From Brachypodium distachyon (lineage: Eukaryota; Streptophyta; Magnoliopsida; Poales; Poaceae): 64,000 nt of DNA. The first letter of the stretch is position 1. Each line of letters starts with the position of its first letter. The notes beneath the pieces were generated by a model. That model had not been told where the DNA came from. It ran no database searches and saw only the letters and a program-made list of their open reading frames with translations. The stretch spans positions 18,125,501 to 18,189,500 of the forward strand of contig NC_016131.3 of NCBI RefSeq assembly GCF_000005505.3, written 5' to 3'. Shown piece after piece: positions 60,647-64,000 of this stretch. A program made the translations under genes and the position numbers.

Positions 60647-61151
60647 TACATGAGAGTAGTTGATCCTCGATCATTAAGGCACGAGAGTAGTTTATGCTTG
60701 AAGATCCGTACGTCTCTTAAATTGCCAGGCGTAAAGTACGTACGTGTACGTATAGCAGTACCATGTAATCACAGGGCCGAGCAGAATTAAGAGAGGTTGC
60801 ACGAGCTGGCGGCCCCATGCACGTCCCCGGCTTTAGCTCCCTGTCCGCGGCGCCGCGCGCGCGGCTAGGTGCAATGTTGTTACCGGATTTTGTTTGTCCG
60901 TGTCTCGTCTGGGAGCTAGCTAGAGGAGAATATCACACGCTGTTCTTCACGGTTGCTGCTTAATTTTGTTCGACCGACCAGCCTAATTAGTCTCCCGTCA
61001 CGTACGCTGGCCTGGTCACCTAACCTGGAAAGAAACAAGCTAGATTGCTGGCTGGTGGGTAACTAACTCTTTTTCTTAGTCTCTCAGAAAAAAAGCTCTT
61101 TTCTTCTCCTTCGATCTGTTTTATTTTGAAAAGAGGCATTCACGGTAACTA

Positions 61152-61264
61152 CTATCTCCATCACATATTAAGTGACGAAATATTATATGTATCTGGACGT
61201 TTTTTGTGTATAGATACATTTATATTTAGACAAATTTGAGTCACTTAATATGGGACGGAGGGAG
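61152..61264. mobile_element. Stowaway-type MITE
   Basis: 113 bp, CTATCTCCATCACATATTAA ... TTAATATGGGACGGAGGGAG, flanked by TA. Same subfamily as the copy at 38419 (AAGTGACGAAATATTA is shared). Confidence 0.85.
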
Positions 61265-62214
61265 TAACATTTTTTTTCTCCAAAAGGAGGTAACGTTTGA
61301 TCGAGTCATGCACAGTCATAAACTAATTATTATTGTGTCATACAAAGTTTTATTACTAATGCATAGACCATTATGTAGGCGGCTGGTTAATCTCCCGAGC
61401 TGGTTAGATATAGGCTCTGCTTGCCTGAGGTTAGCGAGACGGCGGAAGTGGGCGGCGACGCGAGGGTAGCGGGAACGCGGGACGGCGATGGGGAAGATTC
61501 CAATTTTGAATTTTGATTTCAATCTGAATCCCAAATTTCAAATGATCCACATGTTTGAGGCTTTTTTGGCAAAATTTAAATTGAACTAGAGGGGAGGAAG
61601 GATGCGACGTCCTTTTATGGACAGTGTATATGCATAAGAATAGGTACAGTAAACGAAAAAAACAACAACACACTTACACATACATGCATCACACTATTCT
61701 ATTAGACTATTACTAGCACGTACGCCGTTCAGAATGGTTGAATAATTCCCTTGACACTATATCTAACCAGCTGCTTGCACACCGTAGCCATATTTTCCCG
61801 TTTTTCCACACGCCTCCGGTAAAGAGAGGAGGTATGAATCCATTGAGTGGACAGATGGATGGCATGTAAAAGAACGAATTGGGTAACTATTAGTAGTAGC
61901 TAACAAATGTACGTACGTGTATAACTTTGAAAAAATAATATCCAAGATATTTCGGAGCAAGTCAAAGCACGGTGTTGGGTCGAAATTACTCAGGTATAGT
62001 AATCGCCGGAGAAAATACTCGTACCTTCGTACGGACACTATACGGACGGACTGATAGGTAGATGGACGTGGAACGCATCCATGCATGCATACATGTAAAT
62101 TCAAAAGTTAGTCGTGCGATGCGACATACAACGATCAATTCAACCCCATGACTCCATGAGCTTTGCGTGCATGCTTGTAAGCCATGTATATAATAGAAAA
62201 AATGATGTACTCAT

Positions 62215-62312
62215 TCTGATTCTAAATTTTTAATTCAAATTTGCCCAAATATGGATGTATCTATTCTTAAAAGGCGTTTAGATACTTTGTTTCTTAACTT
62301 TACGCTCTAGGA
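62215..62312. mobile_element. degraded Stowaway-like MITE
   Basis: ATTCTGATTCTAAATTTTTA, AATTTGCCCAAATATGGATG and TTAGATACTTTG echo the 60539 copy in inverted order. Ends are eroded and no clean duplication is visible. Confidence 0.45.
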
Positions 62313-64000
62313 TAATAATATGTATTATTTTGACAACAAGATCGGAAGAGTAAATTACTGCACGTCGCTATAATAAGGTTAGAAAAAACGTGTAGAAATA
62401 TTGTCGAAGTTTTCTTAGAAAACAAGGCCTTGCCTTGCGACATGAAATGCTTGCGCATGCATGTCGACATCGACGAAAGAATCAAACCCGGCTCGTTGCA
62501 GGAAGCACGCGATCTAGCACGTGTTTTATTGATTTTTTTTCAACTGGTGTTTTATTGTTTTTCTTCAGAAGGATAACGGAAGTGTGCGTGCAGCCTGCGT
62601 GCGCTTGCAACGGTTTGCTTGTCGTCCTTCTCCGTCGTGGATGTGCACACAAGGGCATAGACCGTGGAGCAAATTACTTTGTGATATTTGCGAATTTATT
62701 CCTGATCTTCAGCGATTCTACTTTCCGGGGCACACGTCCGGACGTGTGATGATGTGTGCAGGATTATCCATCTTACCCGGCTGTTGGTTTCCGGTATGAC
62801 AATTGACAGGTCGATCTCCTCCATCTTCTTGCTCTGGCTTTACAGTTTGTGCAAATTCCTTTTTGAGAAAGCACTGAAAAAAAAAGAAAGGAATTCCTTT
62901 CTAAGAAAGCACGAAAGCGCTTCATCTTGGCCTTGGAATAGGAAATATTCCCGACCGACATCGCCCACCTGATGTTGGATTCCGGGATTCCGGTTCCCAC
63001 CACCGTTACCTTTTAAAAAACACGAAATCATGCGCATGTTATTACGCCTTCGAAATCACACGTATTGGAAAGCTTAGAATCATTCTTCTTCTTTTTTGCG
63101 GGGTTGGAAAGCTTAGAATCAGAAGGAAATTACGTGTATAACAAGAAAAATTAAGGAGGAGTTAGGAGAAGGGACGGACACGACGACATCATCAGATCAT
63201 CAGGGTTTGCTTGCAAAGTTGCAATCCATCCTTCCCTCCATTCAATTTTGTCGCAACAAAGCTCGTGGCACGGGCACCCGTGCGCTCGTACGTGAGCCGT
63301 CCTGCGCTTCTCCTTCTGTCCCTGGCGGCAGGCTGACCAAACCAGAGCGTCGTCAACAAGGGCGGCCGGTGTTCCCTGGAAACATCGAGCAGCCCAAAAG
63401 ATATAGCCCAAAAGGGCGCACGGTGTAGTAAATGGTTTGGTAAATACTATGAGTGGGAGTATAGCCTAAAATGGCTGGAAACGCAAGGATATGGCACGAT
63501 AAATGCGTTCCCGTGAATTTCTAAGTTGGGAACGAGGAGCCCCCTGTCGTGGTCGTCGTAGAAACTTGGCTTGAGTTGAGATGTTACAATTGTTTGATTC
63601 GACTCGCCGCCTTTTCCTGTTCCTATGTTTATTCAGGGAACTGCTCACGAATGTTCGCTCAACCAAATGTTTTAAAAAGGCGACAAATCCAGGCCTTAGA
63701 ATGGAAAAAAGGGGCGAGGAGGGGAAAGAAAAACCAGAGGCCAACATCCAAGTCAAAGCAGTCTGCTTCCGGCTCTCGGTGCAGTCAGCGGCAGCAATTA
63801 ACAAAGCCGAGAACCTTGATCAAAACGGTATCGCGCAGGAATTCAAAGGCCCGACACGAGACAGCGACGGCCATGGGTCATACTACTAGGCTGTTCATCG
63901 GCTCCATCCACACGTGGATTATTAAGCCATAATTAGCCGTGACTTTTGTTTTGTTCATAAGTAAAGCCCTTTTGTCGTTCCTTGCCTACTCCATCTGGTC

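Larger units (their letters stand above)
60209..64000. other. intergenic, no gene seen
   Basis: AT-rich DNA with two Stowaway-like MITEs (annotated separately) and a third degraded one near 62205-62310. Short open frames on both strands have no family resemblance. The end of the window (63150-63900) is slightly GC-richer but also without a recognisable gene. Confidence 0.5.

Noticed and set aside
62435..62799. 104- and 71-codon plus-strand frames with paired cysteines
   Set aside because: No spaced zinc motif, no splice context and no family resemblance.

Overview
The window is plant nuclear DNA. Genes are intron-rich with GT/AG junctions, and Stowaway MITEs (CTCCCTCCGT termini), a tRNA-derived SINE, LTR elements and Mutator-like elements are present. 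The repeat style and GC-rich first exons point to a grass, probably a cool-season (pooid) grass such as Brachypodium or a relative. The species is inference, not something the sequence proves.

Left third (1-25.4 kb), gene space. The 3' part of a SCAPER homologue (+) converges on a complete 25-exon ZRANB3-type SNF2 annealing helicase with a C-terminal HNH nuclease (-). Behind it lies a 5-exon SpoU-family RNA methyltransferase (-). Every exon joins in phase, so these three genes look functional. ZRANB3 introns carry a solo LTR (346 bp, TSD TAAAA) and a SINE (13-bp TSD).

Middle (25.8-35.6 kb), repeat and gene-fragment zone. It holds degenerate repeats, an Ac-like hAT end, two tandem copies of a ~1.0-1.1 kb block, and further dispersed blocks present two or three times. 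Embedded in these are a broken CCCH-RRM gene and an F-box/DUF295 fragment, both on the minus strand.

35.8-42.2 kb. An internally deleted Ty3/gypsy chromovirus (LTRs 35805-36200 and 37488-37889, TSD TACAG) sits just upstream of, or in the 5' leader of, a dephospho-CoA kinase gene (+). That gene's first coding exon ends at ATAAGC instead of GTAAGC. Its introns and leader contain Stowaway MITEs and a 452-bp Mutator-type MITE with a perfect 9-bp TSD.

43.58-58.11 kb. A single 14.5-kb Mutator-like element with ~100-bp terminal inverted repeats and a near-perfect 9-bp TSD. It carries six transcription units: a MURA-type transposase, a proline-rich ORF, a coiled-coil tail-anchored protein, a DUF4283-like protein, a GRF-finger/coiled-coil protein and a plant mobile domain (PMD) gene. 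Four are visibly broken by stops or frameshifts and the proline-rich ORF shows a frame change; the coiled-coil gene is open throughout. Every spacer between the units, and both subtermini, holds clusters of a short imperfect palindrome (TAGCGCC, ~10-12 bases, GGCGCTA). This punctuation, plus an array of E2F-like sites, is the most unusual structure in the window.

Right end (58.1-64 kb). A truncated HARBI1-like nuclease fragment, microsatellites, MITEs and otherwise featureless intergenic DNA.
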